From: Flavobacterium sp.
GTDB taxonomy: Bacteria > Bacteroidota > Bacteroidia > Flavobacteriales > Flavobacteriaceae
Assembly (NCBI RefSeq): GCF_004295795.1
Contig: NZ_SEBR01000032.1
Location: forward strand, 1 to 35,367
Length of the DNA: 35,367 nucleotides
Reading direction: 5' to 3'
In this document: piece by piece, positions 17,333-24,610 of the stretch
How positions within the stretch are numbered: position 1 is the stretch's first letter
Layout: every line of letters starts with the position of its first letter
Made by a program: the position numbers and the translations under genes
Notes under the pieces: model-generated
The model's input: only the letters and a program-made list of their open reading frames with translations
What the model was told of the DNA's origin: nothing
The model's database searches: none

Positions 17333-18235
17333 TCAAACATTCCGGAAAACGGTCGGTGTTTGGGACGTGTGTTTGCGGAAAAAGTTGTTGAAATGCGACG
17401 ATTCCTCGAAGCCCAAGCTGTATCCGATTTCGGAAATGTTCCAGTTCGTATGCCGGAGCAAAGCCTTGGCTTCGGTAGTCAAACGTTCGGCTATCAAAGT
17501 CGTCGTAGTCTTTCCCGTGGTCGACTTGATCGCGCGGTTCAAATGGTTCACATGCACGGATAATTGATCGGCATAATCGTTGGCGGAACGCATCGTAAGC
17601 CGTTGCGCCGGGTTGTCGATAGGAAACTGCCGTTCAAGAAGTTCCATAAAAACAGAAGTGATGCGTGAATTGGCATCCGGATGTTTGTAAAGCGTTTCGG
17701 TCGGTTGGCGTTTCATCGCAAAATGCGCCAATTCAAACACATAATTGCGAATCAGATCGTGTTTGTAAGCATAGTCTGATTTTATTTCAGCCAACATTTT
17801 GGCAAAAATCGCCTCAACTTCGCCGTCTTCTTCCGGCGACAATTGATATCCGGGTTTCCCGATCGGTGAGAACATTGCCCAATCCGACAGGTTTCCGCGC
17901 ACCTTTTCTTTAAAGAAAGCATCTGTAAAAATGCAGAATACGCCTTCCTTCCGCTCGTCCAATGGCTCAAAAGTATAAGGCACTTGCGGATTGAAAAACA
18001 TCAGGGTCGACCCGTCAATGTCGATGCTTTTGTCTGCATAATGATAGCGGTTGTTGCCGCGAACGAGCGCGATCTTGTAGAAATCACGTCGGTTGTAATG
18101 CACCGTCACCTGGCCGTTCTGATAACAATCCTCGGTTCGGAATACGTTGAAATGCCCAACGCCTTGCTGGTAATCGTCGGGAAGCCCGTTGAATTTGTGA
18201 CGGTAAAAATCCTCTATTGTCTCTGCTGGTTTCAT
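17333..18235 (-). CDS. AraC-family transcriptional regulator
   Basis: The 300-residue protein has an N-terminal cupin-like sensing domain (about 20-150, with VRGNNRYHYAD and MFFNPQVPYTFEP) and a C-terminal double helix-turn-helix (about 205-298) with the family pattern ISEIGYSLGFEESSHFNNFFRKHTSQTP. It should bind DNA and control nearby genes. The adjacent SDR 2 and SDR 1 on the same strand are the likely targets; this layout is common for AraC regulators that sense the substrate of a neighbouring reductase, but the link is inference. The ligand is unknown. The start at 18235 gives the expected domain size. Confidence 0.92.
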   Translation of the reverse strand: MKPAETIEDFYRHKFNGLPDDYQQGVGHFNVFRTEDCYQNGQVTVHYNRRDFYKIALVRGNNRYHYADKSIDIDGSTLMFFNPQVPYTFEPLDERKEGVFCIFTDAFFKEKVRGNLSDWAMFSPIGKPGYQLSPEEDGEVEAIFAKMLAEIKSDYAYKHDLIRNYVFELAHFAMKRQPTETLYKHPDANSRITSVFMELLERQFPIDNPAQRLTMRSANDYADQLSVHVNHLNRAIKSTTGKTTTTLIAERLTTEAKALLRHTNWNISEIGYSLGFEESSHFNNFFRKHTSQTPTVFRNV

Positions 18236-18290
18236 TTTGCTAAGTTATGAAATTCAAACAAAAGTTGATTTTCTATTTTTAGTAGGAGCA

Positions 18291-18430
18291 TTTTCCGGCT
18301 GTCCCTTGCAATCTTTTGAGGCCGGCGCTGTCGTTGCAACCGCGGCAAGGAGCTTCCTTCGGTCGCTCTCGCCGCGAGCAACGACAAAGCGCCGGCCCGC
18401 AAAAGGATTTCCACTTACATCCGGGCTAGG
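18291..18430 (+). repeat. 140-bp dispersed palindromic element, copy 3
   Basis: The left end is TTTTCCGGCTGTCC (18291-18304) and the right end ACATCCGGGCTAGG (18417-18430). The apical motif GAGCTTCCTTCGGTCGCT is at 18350-18367. The stem arms GGCCGGCGCTGTCGTTGC (18320-18337) and GCAACGACAAAGCGCCGGCC (18378-18397) pair fully apart from two bulged bases. It sits between the start of the AraC gene and the end of SDR 3. Confidence 0.85.
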
Positions 18431-18458
18431 GCCTTGGAGTGGTGAGATGGAATCTGCC

Positions 18459-19220
18459 TTAAATCAACAATCCGCCAGAAACCTCGATTCTTTGGGCGTT
18501 CACCCACTTCGAAGCATCCGAACAAAGGAAAGCCACGACGCCGCCAATGTCATCCGGCAACCCGACGCGTCCCAAAGCCGTCATGTTCGAGAGTTGGTCG
18601 TTGAGCTCTTTGGTGTCGCGCACGCGTCCGCCTCCAAAATCTGTTTCTATCGGACCTGGAGCCACGACGTTTGCACGAATTTTTCGACCGCCGAGTTCTT
18701 TGGCAATGTAGCGCGTCATGACTTCGACACCGCCTTTCATGGCAGCATAAGCCGATGAGCCGGGAAAGCTGAAGCGCGCCAATCCTGAGGAAATGTTCAC
18801 GATTCCACCGCCGTCATTGAGTAACCCGAGTGACTTTTGCGTCAAAAAATACGCCGATTTAAGGTGAATGTCGAACATCTCGGTAAATTGTTCTTCCGTT
18901 GTTTCGGCAAACGGCGTGTAACTTCCGGTTCCAGCATTGTTTATAAGGTAGTCGAATTTGTCTGTACCGAATTTGGCTTTCAGCACAGAGGAAACTTCAT
19001 CGAAGAAAGAGGCGAAAGTGTCGCTTTTGGCCACATTGAGTTGTAATGCCGTAGCTGTTTTTCCCATTGACTCGATTTCCGATACGACTTTTTGGGCTTC
19101 GTCTTTATTCGAATTGTAGGTCAGGATCACATTTAGGCCGTTGTTAGCCAGAGCGATCGCCATATTTCTTCCGAGGCCGCGGCTGCCGCCGGTTACCAAA
19201 GCTATCTTTTGTGTTGACAT
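18459..19220 (-). CDS. short-chain dehydrogenase/reductase (SDR 3, FabG-like)
   Basis: This 253-residue SDR differs from the tandem pair and is closer to the FabG-like group. TGGSRGLG binds the cofactor, NNAG is in the middle, the catalytic Ser is in VNISSGLA, and YxxxK lies in AYAAMKGG. The C terminus WVNAQRIEVSGGLLI is typical of the class. The substrate is not known; it is unlikely to be the main fatty-acid FabG because no fatty-acid genes are adjacent. A perfect -7 element precedes it by 25 bases. The AraC-type gene at 19496-19885 lies upstream on the same strand and may regulate it. Confidence 0.9.
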   Translation of the reverse strand: MSTQKIALVTGGSRGLGRNMAIALANNGLNVILTYNSNKDEAQKVVSEIESMGKTATALQLNVAKSDTFASFFDEVSSVLKAKFGTDKFDYLINNAGTGSYTPFAETTEEQFTEMFDIHLKSAYFLTQKSLGLLNDGGGIVNISSGLARFSFPGSSAYAAMKGGVEVMTRYIAKELGGRKIRANVVAPGPIETDFGGGRVRDTKELNDQLSNMTALGRVGLPDDIGGVVAFLCSDASKWVNAQRIEVSGGLLI

Positions 19221-19245
19221 GTTCTTTTGTTTTAGAATTATTGTA

Positions 19246-19253
19246 CAAAATTA
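19246..19253 (-). promoter_or_regulatory. promoter of SDR 3
   Basis: On the minus strand TAATTTTG is an exact -7 match. A TTG (plus-strand CAA at 19270-19272) lies 16 bases further upstream, near the -33 position. The leader would be about 20 bases. Confidence 0.55.
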
Positions 19254-19343
19254 GGGCTGCGATCTGATTCAAAAATGGTGTAGACGTCAGAATTTCGTTT
19301 TGTAAAGTCTTGTTCCAAACCACGATTTGTGGTCACTCCAAAT

Positions 19344-19483
19344 CCTAGCCCGGATGGAAGCGGTTAGCCCACAGGGCTGAAACCTAGTTTTTGTTGGCGC
19401 ATCTCAGCGACCGTAGGAAGCTCGCGAGGCGACTTACAAAATCTTGGTTTCAGGCCGAGGACTAAAAGCAAACAGCCGGAAAA
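19344..19483 (-). repeat. 140-bp dispersed palindromic element, copy 4 (reverse)
   Basis: In reverse orientation: CCTAGCCCGGATG at 19344-19356 and ACAGCCGGAAAA at 19472-19483 are the reverse complements of the two ends. The apical motif AGCGACCGTAGGAAGCT is at 19406-19422. The stem arms CTGAAACC (19377-19384) and GGTTTCAG (19446-19453) pair perfectly. It fills the gap between SDR 3 and the small AraC-type gene. Confidence 0.8.
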
Positions 19484-19495
19484 TGCTGCAAAAAA

Positions 19496-19885
19496 TCAGC
19501 CCAAATGCTTCTTTCGGAACTGCAACGGTGTCTGTCCGATCATTCCTTTGAAGAATTTCACGAAGTTGGTGGGTTCGTCCCAAGCGAAACGCGTGCTGAT
19601 CTCGCCCACCGACATATCGGTTTCTACCAGAAGGCGCGAGGCTTCGGCTGCAATTGCCGTTTCCATGAATTCGCATGGCGATTTGCCCGTCGTCTCTTTT
19701 AGCGTGTTGGTCAAGTGGCGCTTGTTGATAAACAACTTTTCGGCGTATCGGCTCGTGGTCATTCTGAAATCGGCCTTTCCGGCAAACAATTCCGCGAGAT
19801 GATTTTCGTAGATCTTGAGGAAATCTGCCGTGATCTCATCTTTTCTCGACGAGGGTTTCTTAGGAATGTCAACTGTTTGCATCAT
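19496..19885 (-). CDS. AraC-type DNA-binding protein, single domain
   Basis: The protein is about 129 residues and consists of little more than the AraC double helix-turn-helix (about 40-129, with the second helix pattern VGEISTRFAWDEPTNFVKFFKGMIGQTP). It lacks the N-terminal sensing domain of the AraC gene at 17333-18235, so it may need a partner or act without ligand. The start is uncertain: paired ATGs at 19885/19882 follow a perfect -7 element by three bases, and a longer start at 19915 would lie upstream of it. It precedes SDR 3 on the same strand, with a repeat between them. Confidence 0.85.
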   Translation of the reverse strand: MMQTVDIPKKPSSRKDEITADFLKIYENHLAELFAGKADFRMTTSRYAEKLFINKRHLTNTLKETTGKSPCEFMETAIAAEASRLLVETDMSVGEISTRFAWDEPTNFVKFFKGMIGQTPLQFRKKHLG

Positions 19886-19888
19886 AGT

Positions 19889-19896
19889 CAAATTTA
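19889..19896 (-). promoter_or_regulatory. -7 element abutting the small AraC-type gene
   Basis: On the minus strand TAAATTTG matches consensus exactly and is separated from ATG 19885 by three bases, predicting a leaderless message. No -33 TTG is seen. Confidence 0.45.
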
Positions 19897-19952
19897 AGTA
19901 AAAAGGAAAAGCCATCAGCAGGACGACTCTCCATCAATATGTTGAAGTTTCG

Positions 19953-20239
19953 TTAAGAAACGAGCCATCCCGAAGCGATCGCGATGCGGTTCCAAGCGTT
20001 TATGGTTATCATCATGACAATCGCATCCGCAATGTATTTGTCGTCGAAATGTTCGCGCAATTCTGCATACGTTTCGTCAGTGACGTGTTTCTCCGAAATT
20101 CGGGTAACTTCCTCGGTCAAGGCCAATAGCGCTTTTCTTCGGATGTGTAAATGTCGGTTTCTTTCCACACGTTCAATAAATACAGGCGTTGTTCGGTTTC
20201 TGCGTTCTTGCGCGCGTGGGCCGTGTGCATGTCGATACG
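19953..20239 (-). pseudogene. AhpD-like/carboxymuconolactone decarboxylase family remnant
   Basis: Intact relatives are peroxidase-like proteins of about 145-150 residues with a CxxCxxxH active site. Here one minus-strand frame from ATG 20230 gives MHTAHARKNAETEQRLYLL and continues to about TSEEK. The match then jumps frame to KALLALTEEVTRISEKH and on to the usual end INAWNRIAI. The break lies at a run of four As (plus-strand TTTT at 20133-20136), where one A appears lost. The N-terminal part with both cysteines is also missing; an in-frame TAA (plus 20243-20245) closes the frame upstream. So the gene is truncated and frameshifted, unless the frameshift is a sequencing error. It lies downstream of the Crp-type gene on the same strand. 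Confidence 0.8.
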
Positions 20240-20409
20240 TTTTTAAGGATACGACAAAGTTGCGTCGACTGATTTTTAAAAACCTGAAGTACTTCAAGAA
20301 ACGATTTATGGTCAAAATCGTGATTTATGCTATCGGCTTCGTTTGCAGAAACGAGAGTCGAAAGTCGGTAATCGAAACCTACCGAAAATCGCCATGTTGG
20401 TACTCACCG

Positions 20410-20979
20410 TCAAACCTTTCCCGCGCGGATCTTGCTCAAAAACTCTGCCGAGAAATCGAGATAACTCGCCAACATATACTGCGGGACGCGTTGCACGAAC
20501 TCCGGAAATTGGTCGTTCATGTTGTGATAGCGTTCTTCTGCCGACATAGAGAACAAATACTTGATCCGCTTTTGGGCCGCGCCAACAGCTTTTTGGTAAC
20601 ACAATCTGAAATACCTTTCGAGCTTGGGCACTTTTTCCAGAATAGCTTCAAGGTCTTTTTTATGGATCGCGATGACCTCGGAATTCTCTACTGCCTGGAT
20701 GTAAAATTCGCCTGGCATTTCATTGTGAAAGGACAAATAATCTGACAGCCACCAGTTTTCGATCATGAACTGGTGCGTCTGCTCGTTTCCCTTTTCCGTA
20801 ATCACGTACAGGCGAAGACAACCTTTCAAGATAAAAAACAACCTGTCACAAACGTGGCCGGCTTTAATCAGATGTTCCTTTTTCTTTGGCTTCAAGCTCG
20901 TAAGTCCCGACAGCAGGATTTCGGTTTCCTGTTCGTCGAGACTTACGAATTTGGCAATATGATCGAGTAAGGCCTGCAT
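20410..20979 (-). CDS. Crp/Fnr-family transcriptional regulator
   Basis: From ATG 20979 the protein has 189 residues. A cyclic-nucleotide-binding-like beta-roll (about 25-115, with AGHVCDRLFFILKGCLRLYV) is joined by a long helix to a C-terminal winged-helix region with RVPQYMLASYLDFSAEFLSKIR. It lacks the cysteine cluster of oxygen-sensing Fnr. In Bacteroidota this type often regulates adjacent oxidoreductase or AhpD-like genes; the neighbour downstream is the AhpD-like remnant, so a former target may have been lost. The start 20979 follows a perfect -7 element by four bases; an earlier ATG at 20997 lies upstream of it. An operator-like repeat cluster precedes the promoter. Confidence 0.9.
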   Translation of the reverse strand: MQALLDHIAKFVSLDEQETEILLSGLTSLKPKKKEHLIKAGHVCDRLFFILKGCLRLYVITEKGNEQTHQFMIENWWLSDYLSFHNEMPGEFYIQAVENSEVIAIHKKDLEAILEKVPKLERYFRLCYQKAVGAAQKRIKYLFSMSAEERYHNMNDQFPEFVQRVPQYMLASYLDFSAEFLSKIRAGKV

Positions 20980-20983
20980 TTCG

Positions 20984-20991
20984 CAAATATA
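20984..20991 (-). promoter_or_regulatory. -7 element abutting the Crp/Fnr-type gene
   Basis: TATATTTG on the minus strand is an exact consensus match. Only four bases separate it from ATG 20979, so the start codon would coincide with the transcription start. Confidence 0.5.
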
Positions 20992-21011
20992 GACCAACGC
21001 GTCGAAACTAA

Positions 21012-21065
21012 CCGTTTGTAAACGTTTACTGTCGGATATAAACGTTTACTGTCGTTTACAAACGG
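21012..21065. promoter_or_regulatory. operator-like repeat cluster before the Crp/Fnr-type gene
   Basis: AAACGTTTACTGTCG occurs at 21020-21034 and again at 21040-21054, a 20-base period. The first copy lies in the perfect palindrome GTAAACGTTTAC (21018-21029). The whole cluster is bounded by CCGTTTGTAAAC (21012-21023) and its exact reverse complement (21054-21065), which overlaps the quinone reductase stop. It sits 21 bases upstream of the Crp-type -7 element, a good place for a regulator. A hairpin role in the mRNA end is the alternative. Confidence 0.55.
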
Positions 21066-21991
21066 ATAACCATTTTGCCTCGAGTGCGTCCGGAAGCAAT
21101 GCTGTCGTGGGCTTTCGGCAAATCTTCGAAGCTGAAAATCTGGGAAACTTGAGGTTTGATTTTTCCCGATTCCAACCATTCTGCTATTTGTCTCATGTCT
21201 TTTCCACTGCTTTCTACCATGTGGAAGCCGAGTTTTACATCGCGTTTTTGGAGTGTTGCGGTCAACTCGTCAAGGCTTGCTCCCGACGGCAAAGTGTAAA
21301 TCGTTCCGCCGTCCCGAACAGTGCGTGACAATTTTTCGAGGTTTTCGCCCGAAAGTGAATCGAGGGCAAAGTCGAATCCGCTTGCGTTTTCAAAAGATGT
21401 TTTGCTGTAGTCGATTATGTGATCCGCGCCAAGCGATTTGACGAAATCTACATTCTTTGTCGACGTAATTCCCGTGACTTCAGCGCCAAGGATCTTGGCG
21501 ATCTGGACAGCAAAATGCCCGACACCGCCCGCAGCTGCCTGAAGAATCACATTGTCTCCGGATTTTACGTTCGAAGCGAGAATCTGGTAAGCTGTCAAAG
21601 CCGCAAGTGTCGCTGCCGCCGCTTCTTCGAAAGAAACGTTTTTCGGTTTCAATGCTATTTGATCGGCCGGAGCGGCTACGAATTCCGCATAGGCGTTACC
21701 GATTCCGGGAAAATTCACCATTCCGAAGACTTCATCGCCCACTTTGAAATCGGAAACATTTTCGCCTATAGTTTCTACGATTCCAGAAATGTCCCAACCG
21801 AGAATAAGCGGCAATTTGTCTTTGAAACGTCCGAAAATTCCTTTGCCTGCTCTTGATTTATCGTCGACAGGGTTTAGCGAAATGGCTTTCGTCCTGATCA
21901 GGACCTCGTTCTCTTTTGGTTGCGGTTTTTCGACATCGGATAATTTCAGCTGCGTAATGTCACCGGGTTCGAATAAAAGATATGCTTTCAT
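21056..21991 (-). CDS. NADPH:quinone reductase-like medium-chain dehydrogenase
   Basis: This 311-residue protein belongs to the zinc-free quinone oxidoreductase branch of the medium-chain dehydrogenase superfamily, which reduces quinones or enones with NADPH. The GroES-like N-terminal domain includes GWDISGIVETIGENV. The Rossmann domain begins LQAAAGGVGHFAVQIAKILGAEV, the cofactor loop of this branch. Catalytic zinc ligands are absent, as expected. It is divergent from an HxlR regulator with a shared 37-40 bp control region, a common pair in which HxlR proteins sense quinones, aldehydes or thiol stress. The regulatory link is inferred from this layout. Confidence 0.92.
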   Translation of the reverse strand: MKAYLLFEPGDITQLKLSDVEKPQPKENEVLIRTKAISLNPVDDKSRAGKGIFGRFKDKLPLILGWDISGIVETIGENVSDFKVGDEVFGMVNFPGIGNAYAEFVAAPADQIALKPKNVSFEEAAAATLAALTAYQILASNVKSGDNVILQAAAGGVGHFAVQIAKILGAEVTGITSTKNVDFVKSLGADHIIDYSKTSFENASGFDFALDSLSGENLEKLSRTVRDGGTIYTLPSGASLDELTATLQKRDVKLGFHMVESSGKDMRQIAEWLESGKIKPQVSQIFSFEDLPKAHDSIASGRTRGKMVIRL

Positions 21992-21996
21992 GATTT

Positions 21997-22035
21997 AAAC
22001 TATAAAAATTATAGCAACAAAAGTATTTATAGTTT
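21997..22035. promoter_or_regulatory. operator-like dyad between quinone reductase and hxlR genes
   Basis: AAACTATAAA (21997-22006) and TTTATAGTTT (22026-22035) are perfect 10-base inverted repeats separated by 19 bases. Within the left part CTATAA-AAA-TTATAG (22000-22014) forms a second perfect dyad, so three half-sites are present. The minus-strand -7 element lies between the arms, so a bound protein would block it. The HxlR product is the natural candidate. Confidence 0.65.
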
Positions 22036-22048
22036 TCTACCTTTGCAA
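22018..22048 (-). promoter_or_regulatory. complete promoter of the quinone reductase gene
   Basis: On the minus strand TTG (22048-22046), a 20-base spacer and TACTTTTG (22025-22018) form a full Bacteroidota -33/-7 promoter. The leader to ATG 21991 is about 20 bases. The -7 element lies inside the operator-like dyad. Confidence 0.7.
22038..22045 (+). promoter_or_regulatory. -7 element of the hxlR gene
   Basis: TACCTTTG is an exact TAnnTTTG match. It overlaps the spacer of the opposing promoter, so the two promoters are face to face. No TTG is seen at -33. Confidence 0.55.
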
Positions 22049-22077
22049 TAACTATCCAAAAGGATAGGTTGAAAAAA

Positions 22078-22455
22078 ATGACGATCGATTGTAAAAATGA
22101 GCAGTATGTGATTGATGGAAAGCAGTTTCCGTGCAGCACGAGCATCACGATGGAGTTTATCGGTGGCAAGTATAAAACCGTGATTCTGTTCCATTTGAGA
22201 AACGGGGCTTTGCGTTACAACGAACTCAGGAAGTTCATGCCTGTCGTTACCGAACGCACTTTGAGCCTGCAACTGAAGCAACTGGAAGAAGATGGTTTGC
22301 TGAAACGGACGGTCTACACACAAAAACCGCCTCTGAAAGTGGAATATGAGTTGACCGATTTTGGAAAAACGTTGATTCCGATGCTGGAAATCATCGCGAA
22401 ATGGGGAAGGGACGTAGCTTCCGAAAAAGCCAAAGTCGTTCCGGTCAGGATTTGA
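22078..22455 (+). CDS. HxlR-family winged-helix regulator
   Basis: The 125-residue protein is a compact HxlR-type DNA-binding protein. CSTSITMEFIGGKYKTVILFHL leads into the winged helix with RYNELRKFMPVVTERTLSLQLKQLEEDGLL, the recognition helix region typical of the family. Two cysteines near the N terminus (in TIDCKN and FPCSTS) could be redox sensors, as in related regulators. ATG 22078 is chosen over an in-frame TTG at 22069. It is divergent from the quinone reductase gene and probably controls it and itself through the dyad at 21997-22035. Its 3' end overlaps the convergent nucleosidase gene by 11 bases. Confidence 0.92.
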   Translation: MTIDCKNEQYVIDGKQFPCSTSITMEFIGGKYKTVILFHLRNGALRYNELRKFMPVVTERTLSLQLKQLEEDGLLKRTVYTQKPPLKVEYELTDFGKTLIPMLEIIAKWGRDVASEKAKVVPVRI

Positions 22456-23020
22456 GTTTGTCGATTTCGGCTTTTAACGCCAAGGCCGCGTGATGTACCG
22501 AAACCAGCCAATCTTCGGCTGCGGCTCCGTCGGCTCCGTCCGAAATATACTTGAGACACAGGAAAGGAATGTTTTCTTTTTGCGCGATCAAAGCCAAAGG
22601 ATAGGCTTCCATGTCAATAACGTTGTATTCGGTGTTGACGTGAGCTATCTCGAACGCGTCGCCCGTTCCGCAAACGCCTTGTGACAAGTTTTCGATAGAA
22701 ATTCCGTAGTCAAGAATCGGATTTATTCCAGAAAATGGCGTCTCGAATTTCTTGTAGCCCAAAGCTTGCACGTCCATGTCGCGCTGGATGAATCTGGTAC
22801 AATTTATCACGCTCCCTCTTGCGAATTCGGTGCTTCCGGCCGATCCGAGGTTGACGATGACACTAGGTTTTTCGACCTCAAGACGCTTCATCAAATTATA
22901 CGTCGAGAGCACTTTCCCGATTCCGACAAAAGTGTTGTTACAATCTTCGAAAGCCGATGCCGCCTCGATTTCCAGAGCGAAAACGAAAAGTGGATTTTGG
23001 GATAACAGGTTTTTGAGCAT
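22445..23020 (-). CDS. nucleosidase/nucleoside phosphorylase family protein (MTAN-like)
   Basis: The protein is 191 residues from ATG 23020. The glycine-rich VNLGSAGS, the DMEAYPLALIAQ segment carrying the substrate-binding Met-Glu, and KYISDGAD with the catalytic Asp are the signature order of methylthioadenosine/S-adenosylhomocysteine nucleosidases and futalosine hydrolase. It would cleave the N-glycosidic bond of a modified adenosine. The sequence is shorter than typical MTAN (about 230), so the exact substrate is uncertain; a futalosine hydrolase role in menaquinone synthesis is possible but no mqn genes are nearby. It has no signal peptide and is probably cytosolic. Confidence 0.82.
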   Translation of the reverse strand: MLKNLLSQNPLFVFALEIEAASAFEDCNNTFVGIGKVLSTYNLMKRLEVEKPSVIVNLGSAGSTEFARGSVINCTRFIQRDMDVQALGYKKFETPFSGINPILDYGISIENLSQGVCGTGDAFEIAHVNTEYNVIDMEAYPLALIAQKENIPFLCLKYISDGADGAAAEDWLVSVHHAALALKAEIDKLKS

Positions 23021-23023
23021 GTG

Positions 23024-23031
23024 CAAATTTA
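23024..23031 (-). promoter_or_regulatory. -7 element abutting the nucleosidase gene
   Basis: TAAATTTG on the minus strand is an exact match, three bases before ATG 23020, again predicting a leaderless transcript. Confidence 0.5.
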
Positions 23032-23033
23032 CC

Positions 23034-23062
23034 ACAAAAAAAGCCCGACATTTCTGCCGGGC
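23034..23062 (-). terminator. rho-independent terminator of the DUF4394 gene
   Basis: On the minus strand GCCCG (23062-23058) pairs with CGGGC (23047-23043) around a 10-base loop, followed by a run of Ts (A tract 23035-23042). It lies about 30 bases after the DUF4394 stop and directly upstream of the nucleosidase -7 element. Confidence 0.8.
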
Positions 23063-23089
23063 AATCCAAATATTGAGTTGAGAATGGAT

Positions 23090-24610
23090 TTAGAAACCTA
23101 GTCCAACGGCGAATCCATTCACCGATGAAGGGAAATTCGCCACGGCAGTAGCTGCTCCCGTGGTCAAATTGATCGAGTAAATTTTGGCCGTCGTTCCTAC
23201 CGTGAGTATTGCGTAGCCTGTGTTCGAGGCACCTCCGATATCGAATCCGTTGTTTTCCATCACGTCGATTCCCAAACCTCCAACTGAGGCAAGCGTTCCG
23301 TTGTTTGGCGGATCTTGTTTGTAGAGCATGTCGGTAGTAGAGTCGATGTCGTATAGAACCGTCGAGGCCGTTCCCGGATAGTTGTTCGTGTAAGCAGCAG
23401 CTGTCACGTTAGGTGTTCCCGGATTAAGGGCGCCATCGGCTGCGACCAAAACGCCGTCAGTTGGGTGAACGCGTAGGTTTTGTCCTGTGTCGCTCACGAT
23501 TCTGATTCTGTCCACGAATGGGTTGAAGTCGAATCCGAAGTCTGTTCCTTCAAGCGTCGCGACCGGTCCGCTTCCTACCATTGCCGCCGCTCCGGTTGCC
23601 GTATTCAGCACATAAATTCTTCCGGTGCTTCCCAGCGCATAAAGTTGTCCTGTCGCCGGACGCATATCGATCCCGACTACGCTTTCTCCGGCTTGAAGAT
23701 TGGTAATCGCTTTGGTAACTGGCGTTCCCGGATCCAAGAAATTGAAAGTGTGGAGATTGTTTGCGGCATCAACGGCATATCCGACAGGATTCGTTGGAAT
23801 TGCGATTCCGATGATTGACGTGGACAACATGCCCAAATCTGTAGCTTTTCCGGTGGAGAGATTGATTTGGTAAAGGTGATCCATTCCGTCTGTGGTAAGG
23901 TTTGCCAAGGCGATGTTTCCGTTGGCCGAGATATCGAAACCGCCGTCAGCAGAAGTCGTTCCCGTAACTTCAAGGCTTCCGACCGAAGTCAAAACCCCGT
24001 CATTTGGCGGGTCTTGTTTGTGCAAAGTCCCGGTGGCATAATCCAAAACGAAAAGTTCTGTAGAAGAAGCGCCCGAAGTGCTGTTGGTGTAAGCCGCCGC
24101 ACCTACGCTTGGCGTTCCCGGATTCAAATCGCCGTCCTCGGCAGCAAGCGCGCCGGTTTCAGGGTGAAGTCTCAGGTTTTGTCCGCTTGACGTTACGACG
24201 CGAATTCTGTCGACTGTCGGGTTGAAGTCGAATCCTACCATCGTCCCGTCAAGAGCCGGAGCAAAAGCGGTTGTTCCTATGACCGTGGCCGCTCCGCTGG
24301 TAGTGTTGATGACGTAAAGGCGATTGGCCGAAGTTATTCCGTAAAGTTGCCCAGTTCCCGGACGAAAATCGATGGCGCGAAGATTTTCCCCAGATTGCAA
24401 ACCCGTAACCGGAGTCGTGCTGATCACGCTTGTGGAATTGTTGGCGTTGTACTTTACCAAGCTGTTGCCAGAAGTTAGGCCGTAAAACTCGAGATTGGGT
24501 TTTTCCGTTCCCGGATTGTTCGGATTGTTGCCATCGTCGTCGTTGTTACAACTCGTAAAGGTCGCCGCGAGCGCACTCAGGCAAACCAGTGATCGAAGAA
24601 TTTTTTTCAT
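23090..24610 (-). CDS. DUF4394 lipoprotein with duplicated domain
   Basis: The 506-residue protein starts with a lipoprotein signal (MKKILRSLVCLSALAATFTSC, Cys 21) and an Asn/Asp-rich linker, so it is anchored in a membrane, probably facing the periplasm or cell surface. The rest consists of two homologous halves of about 230 residues. Each carries RPGTGQLYG/RPATGQLYA, then FDFNPxVDRIRxVxxxGQNLRxHP, then DGxLNPGTPxVxAAAYTN, and finally LYKQDPPN or LHKQDPPN. This is the DUF4394 pattern and the periodic strand spacing suggests a beta-propeller. The function is unknown to me. The gene is monocistronic, with a terminator after it. Confidence 0.88.
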   Translation of the reverse strand: MKKILRSLVCLSALAATFTSCNNDDDGNNPNNPGTEKPNLEFYGLTSGNSLVKYNANNSTSVISTTPVTGLQSGENLRAIDFRPGTGQLYGITSANRLYVINTTSGAATVIGTTAFAPALDGTMVGFDFNPTVDRIRVVTSSGQNLRLHPETGALAAEDGDLNPGTPSVGAAAYTNSTSGASSTELFVLDYATGTLHKQDPPNDGVLTSVGSLEVTGTTSADGGFDISANGNIALANLTTDGMDHLYQINLSTGKATDLGMLSTSIIGIAIPTNPVGYAVDAANNLHTFNFLDPGTPVTKAITNLQAGESVVGIDMRPATGQLYALGSTGRIYVLNTATGAAAMVGSGPVATLEGTDFGFDFNPFVDRIRIVSDTGQNLRVHPTDGVLVAADGALNPGTPNVTAAAYTNNYPGTASTVLYDIDSTTDMLYKQDPPNNGTLASVGGLGIDVMENNGFDIGGASNTGYAILTVGTTAKIYSINLTTGAATAVANFPSSVNGFAVGLGF

